Of a stretch of 64,000 nucleotides of DNA, positions 1-12,479 are shown piece after piece (position 1 is the first letter of the stretch; the number at the start of each line of letters is the position of its first letter). The notes beneath the pieces were generated by a model. The model saw only the letters and a program-made list of their open reading frames with translations, was not told where the DNA came from and searched no databases. Made by a program: the position numbers and the translations under genes. Source of the stretch: Flammula alnicola (taxonomy: Eukaryota; Basidiomycota; Agaricomycetes; Agaricales; Strophariaceae). The stretch spans positions 186,001 to 250,000 of the forward strand of contig JADNRV010000065.1 of NCBI GenBank assembly GCA_015499995.1. The letters are read 5' to 3'.

Positions 1-269
1 CCTGTTGATAGAGAGTTGCTGCAATTCCAATGATATGAAGAAAGTATGCTGTTGCTGTGAGTACTCGCTGCTGTGTAACAGCCCGCTCATTGTCAGAAGG
101 CATGGCAGAATGACGGAAAGGCTTCAAATCGAGTGTTCGTCGAGCCTACAGATTCACTGATTTCACGTTGATCTTATCATTACTATATTTAGCTGTCACA
201 CAGAATCTCACGTGCTTGAGAATGTCGCTCAGAATGCCATCAAAATGTGACATTCTGAGTCCGAACGCA

Positions 270-819
270 GCCTAAGCGATGGGGTGGCTGTATCATAGTG
301 ATGGGCACGGGTGCCGACACCCGTGCGGGTTTGCGGGTATGGGTGTGGCGGGTGCGGGTGCAGGTGCACTTTGAGTGACCCTCAGCCAACCCGCACCCGT
401 GCGCCAGGGTCACGGGTTTTCAGCCGGCACACGGAAAACTCCGAAATGTGTGTCCAACCACGTTCTTTAGTTACCTGAATACTTAATTATGTAATGTAAT
501 TTCCAAAATGTATTCTAATTTTAATTCAACATGGTTCTGCTAGCACAAGTTCTCATGACCCCTATCAAACCCGCACGGGTTTCTGTACCCACGGGTCACC
601 TGCAAACCCGCACCTGCAAGCACGGGATCCCGTACCCGTGGCCACGGGTGCGGGTTTTGGCGGGTACGGGTGCGGGTCGACAAAAATTTGCCCACGGGTT
701 ACCCGTGCCCATCACTACTGTATCACCATGTAATATGTGTACTTGTATCCCTTATTCATGTTCGGTAATGCAACAGCTAAAACAGCCAAAATCCATGAAA
801 TTTCTCCATCCGCCGCCAG
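270..819 (+). pseudogene. 3' end relic of the 205-residue gene family, split by a MITE
   Basis: Only the end of the gene is left. Bases 274-295 plus 726-733 encode the same last residues (KRWGGCITM and stop) as the two intact paralogues at 10447 and 22043. Bases 731-819 match the sequence just downstream of the 10447 copy, in reverse orientation. The relic is split after the codon for the last isoleucine by the element at 296-717, which duplicated CTGTATCA. Upstream of about 270 the similarity fades, and bases 1-269 show no other gene. It is certainly non-functional. The assignment rests on near-identity over roughly 110 bases. Confidence 0.75.
296..717. mobile_element. hAT-like MITE with CCCGTG-rich interior
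   Basis: The 422 bp element begins TAGTGATGGGCACGGGT and ends with the reverse complement, ACCCGTGCCCATCACTA. It is flanked by perfect 8 bp direct repeats CTGTATCA at 288-295 and 718-725, the duplication length typical of hAT transposases. The interior carries no transposase and is largely variants of the short word GGGTACGGGT and its complement. The insertion interrupts the relic at 270-819, whose reading frame continues on the other side, so the boundaries are firm. Confidence 0.88.
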
Positions 820-2033
820 TACTGCACATTTGAATTACAGTTCCCTCTATATACTCGAGTGCTTGTCGTACGTTTGATTTTTGCGATCTCAATGACTATG
901 TAATGTCGCCGCGCCCGCCTGGTCCTAATTCAAGAGCTCAGCCACCAACATCGCTGAAACTTTCGAGACGATTCAGAAAGAGCGGCGGAGGCAACAGCGA
1001 GAGTAAGAACTCAAAAATAAATCACAAACAATAACCATAGAATCCCATTAAACGAGAGTTGTACGTAGACATAAATATAAATACGAGAACAACAAAAGAC
1101 CCTACAGGTTCCCAAAAGACGAATAAACGGAAATGAGGACGGGAAAACAAAGGAATGCGGGATAAGGAAGCGGGGAAGCGAGGAACTAGGGGGACGTCCA
1201 TAGGATACGAAGCATATTTATGATATAAAGAGCGTAAGGAAAAGAGGGGACACAGGGAGGGAAAGCAGGACATCGATAGTGTACGAGTACATCTAGTGTG
1301 CAGGAAGTGTACAACATGCGATATTGGGGAGGGAAGAAATGCGGAGAGGGACGGGACGGGATGGCGAGGTGAGGCGAGGCGCGGCATTTAACGAGGGAGG
1401 AGAGGACCATAAACTAGAGAGAAAAGAGGAAGGAAGAGGAAGATGGTATATAGAGTATATGTATATGATATATACTGTACGTACAGTAAGACGAAATGAA
1501 TAACCGTATACGAGGGGCAGGAAGGATTCCGATAGAGCGATAGAGTATAGGTCGAGAGTTGATTCAAAGGAACGGAAGGGAAGAGGAAGAGGAAGAGGAA
1601 AAGGACTAGGGAATAAACGAATAAGGGGTCAATTATAAGATAAAAGTGATAGTCCAAGCGAAATGGGAAAGCCGGAGAAAAGACAGGCAAGGAGTGAAAG
1701 GAACGTCCAGATAAAAACGAACGAGTACATGAAAGAGGGCGAGTGTCCGAAAGGAGAGAGGTGAACGCCAAGGCGCCAAGAAGAAAAAGGCAGAGGTCTA
1801 GACCCAGGTCGATCACAATCGCGGAACCAAAACGAAAGAAATTTTGAAAAGGGGTTTACGATGACGTCGGCGATGGCGTCATCCATTTGACAACCTACTT
1901 TTTGTCGGCGTGTCGAGTGGGATGAATGGCACAACGAGACGAGAGAGAGAAAGTAATCGCAACACCCCCAACCATATCTTCGTTCATTCCAACAGTAGTT
2001 CCAGCGCGACGAGGGAGGGACAGAGTCTGACTC
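820..2033. other. Gene-free stretch; 3' flank of the DUSP gene
   Basis: No gene is supported. Read on the minus strand, about 1020-1900 is T-rich downstream sequence of the phosphatase gene. Parts of it, notably the GATGACGCCATCGCC word near 1870, recur downstream of the decayed phosphatase copies at 23.7 kb and 53.7 kb. It may be a long 3' untranslated region. Open frames here are compositional. Confidence 0.5.
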
Positions 2034-2947
2034 TCAGGACGTGAACCGCCTCGCGACCGCCGGCCGACTGTGCGACACCGCCTCCCACTCCTGCAGCGCA
2101 CGCACGAACCCCGAGTTGGGGCGGATGCACGCGCGTTTGCGGCGCACGAGGGCGTGGGCGGCGTCGTACGACATCCCGTGGTTGCGGATGAGGTAGGCGA
2201 TGACGATGGCGGGGGAGCGCGAGACACCCTGTAGAAAGGAGGGAGGTTAGTTTGTGTGAGTGTCATGAAGATGGGTACATGCGAAGAGGAGACGAAGAAG
2301 AGAGGGAAAGGGACGGTGGCGGCTGAGGTACCAGGAACGCGTAGATGAATGGATGGATGGATGGATGGATGGGAGAAGACAGCAGACAGGCACGGAGCCG
2401 TAAAGTCCGCCCGCTCCACCCCCATCGTCCGACGTCGTACGTTGGTGTCATGCGTACCGTCGAGCACGGACGGTCCACGACAGCGTCCGTCCCTCTCACC
2501 CCGCAAACGACCACCCGACTCTCAACGGACGACAAAAAAAGGGACCAAACCCCCAGCAAAAAACGCAACGAAAAAAAGGCTCACCTGCTGACAATGCACA
2601 AGCACACTCCTCCCCGCCCTCAATGCACGATCAATGTGCGCACACACGCCCTCCAAGTACGGGCGGATGTCCACGGTCCTCTCGTCCATGATCTCGATTC
2701 TGTAGCAGTCGAAGCCGTCTTTCTCTGACAGCGGGAGCCACGGGACGTCGAGCACCTGGACGAGGTGCGAGATGTGGTGCGAGCGCAGCATGGGGGCGTC
2801 TTGCACTGCCGAGAGGGAGCCGAGGTACAGCGCGCCGGTGTGGGTTGCTTGGGATGGGGCAGGGAGAGGAGCGGGCGCGAGGATCTGGTGCATGGGCGTG
2901 ATCATGGCCTCCATCACCTCGGGCGGCAGGTTGTCGAATCTGATCAT
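2034..2947 (-). CDS. Dual-specificity protein phosphatase, two exons
   Basis: The coding exons are 2947-2585 and 2228-2034, joined in phase 0 (Q|G) across a 356 bp intron with GTGAGC and TACAG ends, giving 185 residues. The P-loop signature is assembled at the splice: LVHCQQ from exon 1 and GVSRSPAIVIAYLI from exon 2, matching HCxxGxSRS. The catalytic cysteine is in HC and the phosphate-binding arginine in SRS. Upstream, THTGALYLGSLSA matches the DUSP fold start, and ERTVDIRPYL lies where the general-acid loop region ends. The predicted role is dephosphorylation of phospho-Tyr/Ser/Thr proteins in the cytosol or nucleus. The start at 2947 was chosen because a probable 5' leader intron (about 2965-3053) ends just upstream. 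At least four decayed copies lie elsewhere in the window. Confidence 0.85.
2345..2373. repeat. ATGG microsatellite in the DUSP intron
   Basis: About seven copies of the tetranucleotide ATGG (GGAT) lie inside the intron of the phosphatase gene. Nothing else is seen there. Confidence 0.85.
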
Positions 2948-3059
2948 CGTGGGCCGTTGGGGATCTATGAACAACAATGAATGTCAGCTTGATAAGAAAT
3001 AGATATAGGCGGGGCGGGGGCAGGACGCGGAGGGCCGGTCTGAGTACTCACCTAGTAGT

Positions 3060-6000
3060 AGTGGTCAATTAGTCGATGTGCGATGGGACACGCACGGTGT
3101 GGAGCTGGCACAACGGCGCAGTTCGTGATCGAAAGATGGAAAGATTTCGAACAAGGACGCGAGCACGCAATCGTTCTCGTTCTCAACTCACGCGTCGGGG
3201 TAATCTAGGAAGAAGGAGATGGCGAGTGTTAACCCGGTGGGTCCTTGAGGCTTGTATATAGAGAAAAGACGACGCGCGTTATATACCCCTCGAGCGAGCC
3301 CTCTCCTTGATCCTCCCTCTATGTACGTACGCCAAAAATACCCTCAGGAGAAAAGAAAGGATGTCAGATTTTCGAGAAACATACACACATGTATACAAAG
3401 CCAAGGAAAGATCGTCCCTGTCTCCGAATCGGAATCCGCTCAGGGTCCAGGAACGGCGTGCGCGAGCCACTCCGATCCCGGGGTTAGTAGGATGGAAGTA
3501 GGTACTTTAATATTTACATAGAAGTAAGTACATCTATCCATCCATCTATGTATACGTAACGCGTTCTGTCATCGAGGTCGAATATTATGTTAACGTTGAG
3601 GCCCGCTGAGGCCTCAGGGATACTTATCTATAGCATAGCAAAGCGGACCTGGGCCTCGACGCGTCTGCGTCTGCGTTTGGGGCAATCGCGCGGCGAATTA
3701 ATCCTTCTCAAGTTGTCCTTGTACCTTCTCCTGCGCCTTTATCCGGATCCTATCCTGTCGCGTCTTGTCTCATCTGTTACTGTACACGTCGTGTCGCGCG
3801 GAGGCCCATTAAGACTCTTGTCTCTTGTCTCTTGTCTCTAGTAGCTGAGCTATTCAGAGGTGCAGGACACGGGTCGAGGCCTCTGTAGGCCTTTGATAGG
3901 ACCGCTAATGCGTTAAATATAATTGGCTCGTGTACATATGCCGGTGGTAAGTGTTATTGGCAAGTAGTATCTCATTTAATTATAGGACTGTTGATTACAT
4001 TAACGAAAGAAGTCGAGATTCGAGAAGGCGCGAGAGATTGGGAAGAGTTCGAAGAAATTAGTTGTGCCATGCATGTTATGCCGATCCCTGAATCCGGCTT
4101 TGATACTTGAAATTTGACACTTGAAATTTGACGCTTGAAGTTTGAAGCTTTGAAGCTTGAAGACGCAAAAGGCCCATGTAAACAAGGAAGAAACGGTACG
4201 GATGGTTCCACCATCTGGCACAGTGCGCACGAAACCGCACCTACTTACTTCAGCGACTGACTGAATGCAGCGATGCGCAGATCCTTTCCTGTTGTACTTC
4301 AAAATCCACATCCCCATCTTTCCAACACCTGGCCTTGTGTTTCGTCTCCTTCCATGATCCATCCGCGTCTGCCCTTTAAAGCTGACAGAAACTCGTTTGA
4401 AACCCTGGGAAAACATATGCATGATGATGATGATGCTCGATCGAATTCGGGATGCTCGCCCGCTTTGTCGACGTGGGATGGGAAGCCAATGGGAATTGCA
4501 GTGGGACGTCCGTCGGACATTCGATTTGCCACCAGCTGCGCATACTCATAACGATCACTCCGGACCCGGATCAGCTGAGATACAGTGTATCGGATCTAAC
4601 GCGTATGTTTTGAGTCTCGACGTTAACGGGAGATGGCGTGGCGTGTGGTCTTGATATCAGCTATGTGGGTCATACAAATACGATTAGCAGAGATGGGTGA
4701 ACTACCACTACTGGCACAAGGCGGGGCCTTTGCAATTCGTATGCAAACACGAACGAAATGGAGCACAATTGGACGCACTGCCAGTTGTTTTTGGGATCGC
4801 TCTGTCTGATTGGATGAGCACATACCATCTCGGAGGCATTTTATCATAATTAAAAATATACTTGTGCATGCCGACATCAAACAAGGTATTCGTTTCGTGG
4901 AACGAGTGGAGCAAGCAGGCAGTTCAAACTTCAAAGCGACTGCGAAGCTTGATACATAGAGCGTGCAAAAGGATGCCAGCACGAACACACCGTGCACAAT
5001 CCATCATCAAGAAGAATCTAACTGCATTGTTTTTCGAGCCTAGAGCGACTCGGAAGATGATAAATATATGCGAGCGTGTTTCGCGAGAGAGATCAAGACC
5101 CGTGCTAGCTTACCTTGGCTTAGCGTAGTTCTGTTGATGTGATATGATATGTCAGCGCGAGTGCGGACATAAGTACCTGTATGTAGCCTATCCTATTCCG
5201 ATGCTATAGACATGGGAATCCTTAAAATCGTGCAGCCTGACGTGCCGGGGAAAGGTCAGATGGGCGCGTACTGGGACCAGGTCACCCTATTTAGATTACC
5301 GTTACTTATGTCCTGTATAAATCCATAAATGCCCTCGCTGAGCCCGAGTCCGAGCTTTTAATTAAGGATCCAGTATTCATATATTTATATATCAGATCCG
5401 ACTGGAGGCGTTGTGCGAATCTCGGGGCCCGGGGAACGGAACGTGTGCGTGCTCGAGGACTGACCGAGAACGAACGGGGCTGTCCTTGTTCACAGGATGC
5501 CAGTGCAAATAAATAAACTTCAAGTTTTTCGCGTGCCATGATGGTGGGTACCAAATACCCGAACGTCGGGTGGTCCGAGAGTCTAGAGGTGGAGTGGGAG
5601 CGTTTACATTTGCATTTGTGTCGAGATTTGTGTATCTGGCATCATATCATGGGGATCTCAAAATCTGACAAACGGGTTGGTGCATGGCGCAGCAGAGGAA
5701 ATGTCTCTATGCAAAAAGAGCACAAGGGACACGCAGAATTCGCACTTCGACTTTGCGGACTTTCATGCTTTCATGCTTTCATGCTTTCATGCTTTCATTG
5801 CTTCCATTGCTTGAACCAGAACAAAAGCACACAAGCCAGCCGAGCTTTCCGTCCCCCATCCCGTGCTCCGCATCCCGGATTTAGGAGGTCCGTGACCATT
5901 CCAAACTTCCAGCAGGTCTTTATCACTGCCAGCGCCAGTTTTCAGGAACACTCGCTGCCAGTGCAAAGTCCATTATTTAACTTGTTACATACCGACATGC

Positions 6001-6158
6001 AATTAGTGCCTATGCACCATATATATGTCGTCACTGACCTGTCGATAACAATTCATTTACATAAACATCGACAATTAGCGTTAGTATGGGCGCGTAGGTC
6101 CCTCGTCCTGTCACGAGAAGGCTTGGCTTATCTTGGCTTATCCTGCGTCGGCGCTTCG
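3060..6158. other. No supported gene; short local repeats
   Basis: Apart from the DUSP leader and promoter region at its left edge, I see no domain, splice-consistent exon chain or RNA gene. Local repeats include a cluster of ACTTGAAATTTG/GCTTGAAG words at about 4103-4163. Another is a run of about four TTTCATGCT units at 5761-5800. The 219-codon frame starting at 5538 has no recognisable domain. Confidence 0.5.
3278..3285 (-). promoter_or_regulatory. Possible TATA box of the DUSP gene
   Basis: On the minus strand, TATATAAC lies about 330 bases upstream of the chosen start codon and about 225 bases upstream of the probable leader intron donor near 3053. It is the only TATA-like word in a sensible position. 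No transcript evidence is available. Confidence 0.3.
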
Positions 6159-6671
6159 CTAAGCGCTGTTCCGTGGCTGACAAAGATCTCCAGATAATAC
6201 CACAGGAACAGGGGTGCTCGTCCAATTCTGAAAGTCAGCCAGGGAGAGTAGGAGAGCCCATGTTATCGGAATGTTCCCCGAAGTTATGCCGATGCATAAA
6301 TGTTCTTGATAACCTGTTGTCCAAGTATCTTTCGTTGCTCTAATTGGCTGCGCATTGGGTTCTATGGTGCGAGAAGCTTGACATACTTTCATTTCGGGTG
6401 AATATATTATCACTATAACAATGTCCTGTGGCGCCGCACTGCTCGCCCGGACTGTTGGAGCATCACAGCCTACCGACTCGGACTGGGCTCCTTGCAATGG
6501 GCCCCGAGGCTGGAGCGTTAACGTTGACCTTCTGTGCTTCGACGTTTGAATGAAGATAAGATTTAGGAATATGTTGGGCACAAGACTCCGAGTGAATCTA
6601 TTCATAGTATCCTTGATCGACACTCGAGAGGTTACGCTACTGTAGGCTGTAGGGGTGTCTTCAACCGACAT
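6159..6671 (-). CDS. 170-codon open frame, unknown, doubtful
   Basis: An uninterrupted minus-strand frame beginning MSVEDTPTAYSS runs for 170 codons. It has no family I recognise, no clear signal peptide, and only one weakly hydrophobic stretch (PITWALLLSLADF) near the end. No intron-flanked extension was obvious. It is listed only because it is long for this gene-poor interval. It may well be chance. Confidence 0.15.
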   Translation of the reverse strand: MSVEDTPTAYSSVTSRVSIKDTMNRFTRSLVPNIFLNLIFIQTSKHRRSTLTLQPRGPLQGAQSESVGCDAPTVRASSAAPQDIVIVIIYSPEMKVCQASRTIEPNAQPIRATKDTWTTGYQEHLCIGITSGNIPITWALLLSLADFQNWTSTPVPVVLSGDLCQPRNSA

Positions 6672-9600
6672 TTGGATAATCTTTATCTCCGAAGTAGATA
6701 TGTATACATCCAGCGAACATAACGGAGCTTGAGAATTTTTGGGCTATATAATTTCCTTCATGTGGAAGTAAGATATCAGAAATTCGGAACGAGCATGAGA
6801 AAGAATCCTAATTTTCCTCGAAGTCGAGCAAGAAAATATTTAAACTTGAAGTAGACGCGGTTGAAGGAGTAATGCACTACTTGTTTTCCTACCGAAATTA
6901 AGATGTGGATGAAGGCATTTTAACTATTGGTAGGGACTCCCTATCCCAGAGAACTAATTAGCGACCACAAATCCCTTAGGAGGTTGTGGTCCAGTACACT
7001 AGACCTCGGTGAATCTGACGTGTCCCGGCCCTCGTCCTCATTCTCACCCTTGTTCCTACTTCTGCATCTGCTTTCTTGACCTCAATATATTGTGGTATCC
7101 GCCAATGTTCTGACGCGAATTAGAGCCGAAGATATCAGCCTATGTCTTTGATGCATATCAAATTAAAGGATCATATCACAGTCGACTCGGGCCCCGGGGA
7201 GTGGAGAACTGTATCTGCACATGCTTGACAGCATTTTCTGCGGAACAGATGGATAGACTGACAAGAACTGGCATTTCCCGAGCATTGACACCTGAACGCG
7301 AGGTTTGTAATAACTGCTGAGCTTGCTTGGCAGTTAAAGCCGATCCGGTGAAAGACAGTGAGCGAGTAGGAGATGGAAAGACAACTTCATGTTCTCTACT
7401 CGCTGATGATTTTGTTGCATTTGTGCGTGGCCTATCGATTACATCGCTGTGGCGTGAGGGATAAACTCCGTTCTGGGCCCAGACCTTTGTCTGTCAACTC
7501 GGAGTATGCGATTGGGTATCAGGGATCAGTGCAGCGCAGGATCTGGGCGGAGTCTAAGAGAGAGACAGCCTGGGTGAAGGCGTCGACGAGAATAGTTAAC
7601 AGTGTTTCTCTCAAAGATCTGTCTTAATTTGGTCCGTCTTGTCAATCTCGGCCCAGCTCTCTTCTTGACGTTGACACGATCCAGGAACCCACCTCCTGCC
7701 AAGCTGCTTCCCCACGTTCGGGAGTGCGGGCGGATGATTTTAATTGTGGACGTGATTGATCCACTACATCATCCATACGTACTGATGACTGAAGTCCGAG
7801 ATCTTTTTTATTGACGGCGAGAGTTCGGTTATCCAATAAGTATGCTCGTTGGTGTCCAATAGACATCCCGAACACTCTGGGCACTCTCTGCGATGATTCA
7901 AAACGACCCGATTATTGTGTACTTTGTCGATATTGAAAGCAAAAGGTGAGAGTGCCGCTTGACTTTTTAAGAAGCTTTCTCAGCCCGCCTATCATAAGCG
8001 CTCCTGAACACGATCGCAGACCAATTACAGTTGTTTTATTCCGGACCGTTGACGCGTTGACGCCGGACTGCGATCGTGAGTTGATTGATCCGACAGCGGC
8101 ATGCCAAACCATGTGGCACTTCTATCCACGCGTCCTTTTGCATCTTTTTGCATCCAAGATTCCACAGACATTGTGCACCGGACTTTCCATCTTCAAAGCT
8201 TCAAGTCTCTATTTCCCAAGTATCAGTGACGGTGATGGGAATCCAAGTCTCGTGAACGGGTATTTCTCAACGGAAATATCAAAACATTAGGTGCTAATTT
8301 CAAGGTATCGTGATGTCCTTTAGGTACGGAGAAAGCGATTCAGTGTACCTTGCTGTACCTTGGGCCTGCCGCCCGAAAGTCATTTGTGAATGTTGTCACC
8401 TGTGTTTGTCTGGGTGCATGTTCAAAGTACCTCTCAGTACCGTGGCTGGAGGATCAAGAGGGAGAACATTGAATATAAAAGGTTAGTTCCATACTTATGT
8501 CACTCGTGTAATATCTATGTGTGAGTACGCGCATTGTACCTCAGATGACCTAACCGGTGGTCCTTTTGGGGATTAAACTGACCTCGCAGAGTCGTTTTGT
8601 CGGTCCAGATAAGGATGTGAGACAAGAACCATCCCGCGAATGGGACTTACCTTACTCACACCATGACCTACTCTTCCTCGTCTTACTCTCAAGCGTCATT
8701 CCTGTTCTCATTCACACTTCATGGAGATTGATATTCTAAGTTGCACATTCTTTGCGGCGTATCATCAAAGCATCGTTGGCTGATTCACAAAGGCAAACCC
8801 CATTGCGGTGAGCGTTAAGAGAAATTCCATAAAAATACAAGAGGTTCAAACAATCAAAATCATGAGCTTTGTACTATACGGTCCACGGCCGCCTTTGAAT
8901 GATTTGACAATTGAGCGAAAAGTTGACAGGCCCTGTCATTCATGGTGAACAACATCCTCATCAACATTCGGTCTGTCCAACCTCTCTATCTTCCCAATTC
9001 AAAGATATTTATTTTCCGAGGAGACTGCTTCCTCGGCCCTCCGCACAGTCAGGATGAATCCGTCAATCCAAATCAGTGGACTGACGGACCAGAGTTTAGC
9101 GTGCGAGTTCATTACGAAACCGGAACATGTTTGAACGATGGCCATATTCGTGGTGCTAAGTACCTGGGTATATAGTTTGCTCATACTCGGAGATTGCCTT
9201 GCGCTCCTGTGCGAACTCTCCAACTCTTCGGTCAGATTCACCTAAGTAGTTAGCAAGGTCCATGAAACCCTTGTATGGCTTTGGATAGTAATGGTCAGAT
9301 GGCCGATTAGAATTTGAAAAGAACCCACGTCACGGACAACAAGGTTCACTATTTTGAGTTAATTATGTTCAGAACTTCAGCACGATTTCTTCACGCACAC
9401 TTTCGGCTACTTCGAATTTGCAAATTTAATGATGACCAACTGGACATGTACGCGCCAATTGGGATTAAAGGACGGCGTTGGCGTCAGACCTTCGAATTCG
9501 GTAAGATTTGTCCACATGAACTCTCCTTTCCATTGGAACGCCACCCAAATTCATCATGATCTGTCGCATCCGGCTTCGAACTCCATCAGTATATCGACGT

Positions 9601-10446
9601 GGCATGATCACTGCTGAAACCTTTTACCAGAAAATTCTATCGAACGCACTGACGCACTCGCGTTAACACAAAAAAGAAGCACGCGATCTCATCTCGAATT
9701 CCATTAATTAAGATCAGTAAAACCTTAATGAGGTGTATGTACCTGTCATCGACTCTCAATCACCATTAGTGCGTATCACCAACATCTCACGCCCTAAACT
9801 TTCTGATTTTCTGATTTTGCAAAAATTTTGCCCGACATGCTTGTGGAGTGAGGGTGTTCTGTGGAAGGTCTCCTCTTGTTATTAAGTTAATGGAAGGGTT
9901 GAAGTATTTGATGTGCCCACAATTTTTGAATCGAAGGATATTGCTCGAGGAAAGGTCCGACGGCTAGTGCCGTCGACAAAACCTTTGTTTATATGATCTT
10001 TCTAATCTTATCTATCTTCTGATCTTATCTACGGTTGTATGATGTCCGATGCAAGCAAGGGAATCGTTGCCCTAGAACAGTTACTCTACATATCATCCTC
10101 TCTCGCCAACAAGCTCGTGGGTACTAGGAACGTCACTCTTTACCCCGAGTTCACGTAGGGGCCATCTAAATTGGGGCGACGGCACAACTTTGTGGAAATA
10201 TAGACGGAATGTGCATTGACACACTGTGGTTTTACATCTGGTTTGCCATTGCTTCGATAAAGCTGGGAGGCAGATTCGGACCGCCTATGAATGCCAGCTG
10301 TGTCCAAATCAGAACGCGTCCTGACGACCTTGACTTATGATTGTCGAGGTGAAGCATTCGCTGGCATCGGATGAAGAAATTTCATGGATTCTGGCTGTTT
10401 CAGCCGTTGCGTTACCGAACATGAATAAGGGATACAACTAGATGTA
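6672..10446. other. No supported gene
   Basis: About 3.8 kb without a convincing coding region. Open frames are short, unrelated to known domains and not joined by sensible splice sites. A small inverted repeat (GACGGCTAGTGCCGTC) sits at about 9959-9974. Bases 10335-10446 are the 3' flank shared with the relic at 731-819. Confidence 0.5.
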
Positions 10447-11124
10447 TTACATGGTGATACAGCCACCCCATCGCTTAGTGTCATCCAAAGTCTGGGCGAC
10501 AAAACATGCCTTCTCAAACTGCCGTATGTCTTCCAACATATCTTCCATCTCTGGTTTCCAAGACTCCATCGGTGGATACGGCGATTTATCGAATGTCATG
10601 CGCAGGCCAAAGACAGGGGATGGCATCCCCTTCAAAACGAGAGGAGCCATGAACTCGCCGCGCTCAACAGTGATGTTGAATTGTTTGGGTTGGAAAGCGC
10701 TTTCTAATAGGAAATATCCGCCCATCGTGTGAGCCATTTCTGGGTTTATGATGGAATGGCACATGGGTCCTCGGCGCTTCGTAATTGTGATCTCTATGGT
10801 CGCGACCAGGACCCTTGACGTCTGAGAGCTTAATATCCATTTGTTTAGTAAAGACTGCTTTGGAGCTGCGGTTTCTTGGACGCCACCAGATTCGATGATT
10901 TTCCAGTCTATATGTGCTGCAAGCCAGAGGCTTAGTTCTGTACGCGAAATGATCTAATAGAGATGTTTCGTGATGTGTTGGATAATGTCTGAGTAATAAC
11001 GATCTGCACATACCTCTCCAATCCCGTCTGGATTCAAGCGGATTATGTGTCCATTGTATGAGTCTGCATACCACGACTGACATAACAGATCGACTATGGC
11101 GGAGTGGTCAGAAGGGCTCGTCAT
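10447..11124 (-). CDS. Unknown 205-residue protein, copy 1
   Basis: Two exons, 11124-11014 and 10953-10447, join in phase 0 (GAG|ATC) across a 60 bp intron with GTATGT and TTAG ends, giving 205 residues with no stop or frameshift. The protein starts MTSPSDHSAIVDLLCQSW and ends KRWGGCITM. It has no signal peptide or membrane segment and is rich in Trp, Arg and Glu, so it is probably a soluble globular protein. I do not recognise the family. The paralogue at 22043-22720 has the same exon lengths (111 and 507 bp) and splice phases, which argues strongly that the model is right. A TATAAGT box lies 44 bp upstream of the ATG in both copies. The plus-strand neighbour is a dead DUSP gene. Confidence 0.75.
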
Positions 11125-11167
11125 GGTTGTGGAAAGCGGTTGGTCGATGAATGAAGTGTCGAACGAC

Positions 11168-11174
11168 ACTTATA
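11168..11174 (-). promoter_or_regulatory. TATA box of the 205-residue gene, copy 1
   Basis: TATAAGT on the minus strand, 44 bases upstream of the start codon. The same word is at exactly the same distance in the duplicate at 22764, inside otherwise diverged flank. Confidence 0.55.
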
Positions 11175-11379
11175 CGGTCTCAGACAGAACACGGCGAGTT
11201 AGATTAGATTAGATGGTATCAGAGGCTGTGCCGTCCATAGATGGATGATCGAATACTTTCAGTTTGCCTTCGACGCTACTCCACCGTGACTCCATGGTTC
11301 GAATGCTTGTCTATACTTCTACTATGTCTGAGGCCGTTGGCGTTCTCACACCTCCTCAACAGAAACCAAAAACTCACAC

Positions 11380-11960
11380 CAAATTGCGTAGCAGGAAGCC
11401 TCTATAGCTTGCCACCCCTCATCTCACCAACACACAATGGTGCCCTCTACCTCGGATCCCTTGTGGACGTCCGCCCGCTCTCCTCACTCGCCGTGCTCAA
11501 TGATACCCTTGCCACCGACATATGTTATTGCATGTCGGATCATGGGGTGGAGCGTGGCTCTGTGAGTGCACTTTATGGCTGGCTTGTCTCCGGTATGTGA
11601 TTTCTGTCTCCCATCCATTCATCCACTTATTCATTCCATAATCGAACCCTTCTCTTCGCTGCCTGCCCCCTTTCGTTCTCTCCTCCTGTTTACTACTGAA
11701 ACTAACTCCTCTTTCCTCTACAGGGCATCTCTTGCTCTCTTTCCCTCGTCACCACCTACCTCATCCGCAACCACAACATGTCGCACGACACCGCCCACGC
11801 CCTCGTGTGCCGCAAGCACGCGTGCGTCAGGCCCACGACGGATTTGTCGGCGCGCTGCAGGAGTGGGAAGTGTCGCATAGTAGGCCTGCTAGTGCGCTGC
11901 GGTTGCGTCAGTGTCCTCGGCTGCCTGTATGTATGCGTTGTTTCGTATGAACATCTTCTT
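11380..11960 (+). pseudogene. Decayed dual-specificity phosphatase copy
   Basis: Bases 11434-11460 still encode NGALYLGSL, as in the intact DUSP at 2034-2947. After an intron ending CTACAG, bases about 11726-11860 encode YLIRNHNMSHDTAHALV, clearly the P-loop helix region. The signature itself is damaged: the SRS of the active-site loop reads SCS, so the phosphate-binding arginine is gone. The stretch between the two conserved parts does not contain the HC exon end. Downstream, the frame drifts into unrelated residues (SARCRSGKCRIVG). It belongs to the duplicated block shared with 22.0-24.5 kb. Confidence 0.75.
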
Positions 11961-12029
11961 CGCTTTTTTTCTTCCCACTTCCGTTCACGTTCCCGTTCGT
12001 GATCCCACTTCTGTTTTTTTTTGTCTCTC

Positions 12030-12375
12030 GTTCTGGGTACGCGTAGGGCCTGTTGCCGTTCCCCTGGTATATTGATGTCTACGTAGTGCATACGACTCTG
12101 ATTTAACGTAATTTTATGGTTATTATGGTTATTTCTGTTGTCGGCCCTACGCTTGGGTTGTAGTTGTCAGTTACTTGGCAATGTCAGCGACGTTGGCGGC
12201 CGAGCTGCTGAATTCAGTTCAGGTGGGCACATCAATACTAGTCATTGCGACATGTTCGCAACATCACCCTCACGTTAAACGCCCATCGCTCCTTGTTCGT
12301 TCGTAGGAGATCTTTCCAAAAGGGAGGATGGGATTGAACAACTCATAAGTTGTACTGCGTCCGATCACAATGTAT
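12030..12375 (+). repeat. 3' part of the duplicated block, copy 1
   Basis: This stretch aligns throughout with 24150-24475: shared words include TCATTGCGACATGTTCGCAACATCA and ATTGAACAACTC. It lies at the same position downstream of the DUSP relic in both blocks and shows that the duplication extends past the gene. No coding region is supported. The terminal GGIEQLL-like words recur at 58.08 kb. Confidence 0.7.
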
Positions 12376-12479
12376 GTGTGTATCGCTTGGATCAATGGCG
12401 GAATTGTATCATTAGCACTCAGGAAAAGTTAGCGATCTCCCATAAGCACTGGAAATCCATCGAGTCTGATCAAAGACAT

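Noticed and set aside
1022..1934. Overlapping minus-strand frames rich in Ser, Leu, Phe and Pro
   Set aside because: They lie in pyrimidine-rich downstream sequence of the DUSP gene, which is open in several frames by composition. No domain.
5538..6197. 219-codon plus-strand frame
   Set aside because: Contains the TTTCATGCT repeat translated as repeated HAFML words; no domain, no partner exons, no duplicate.
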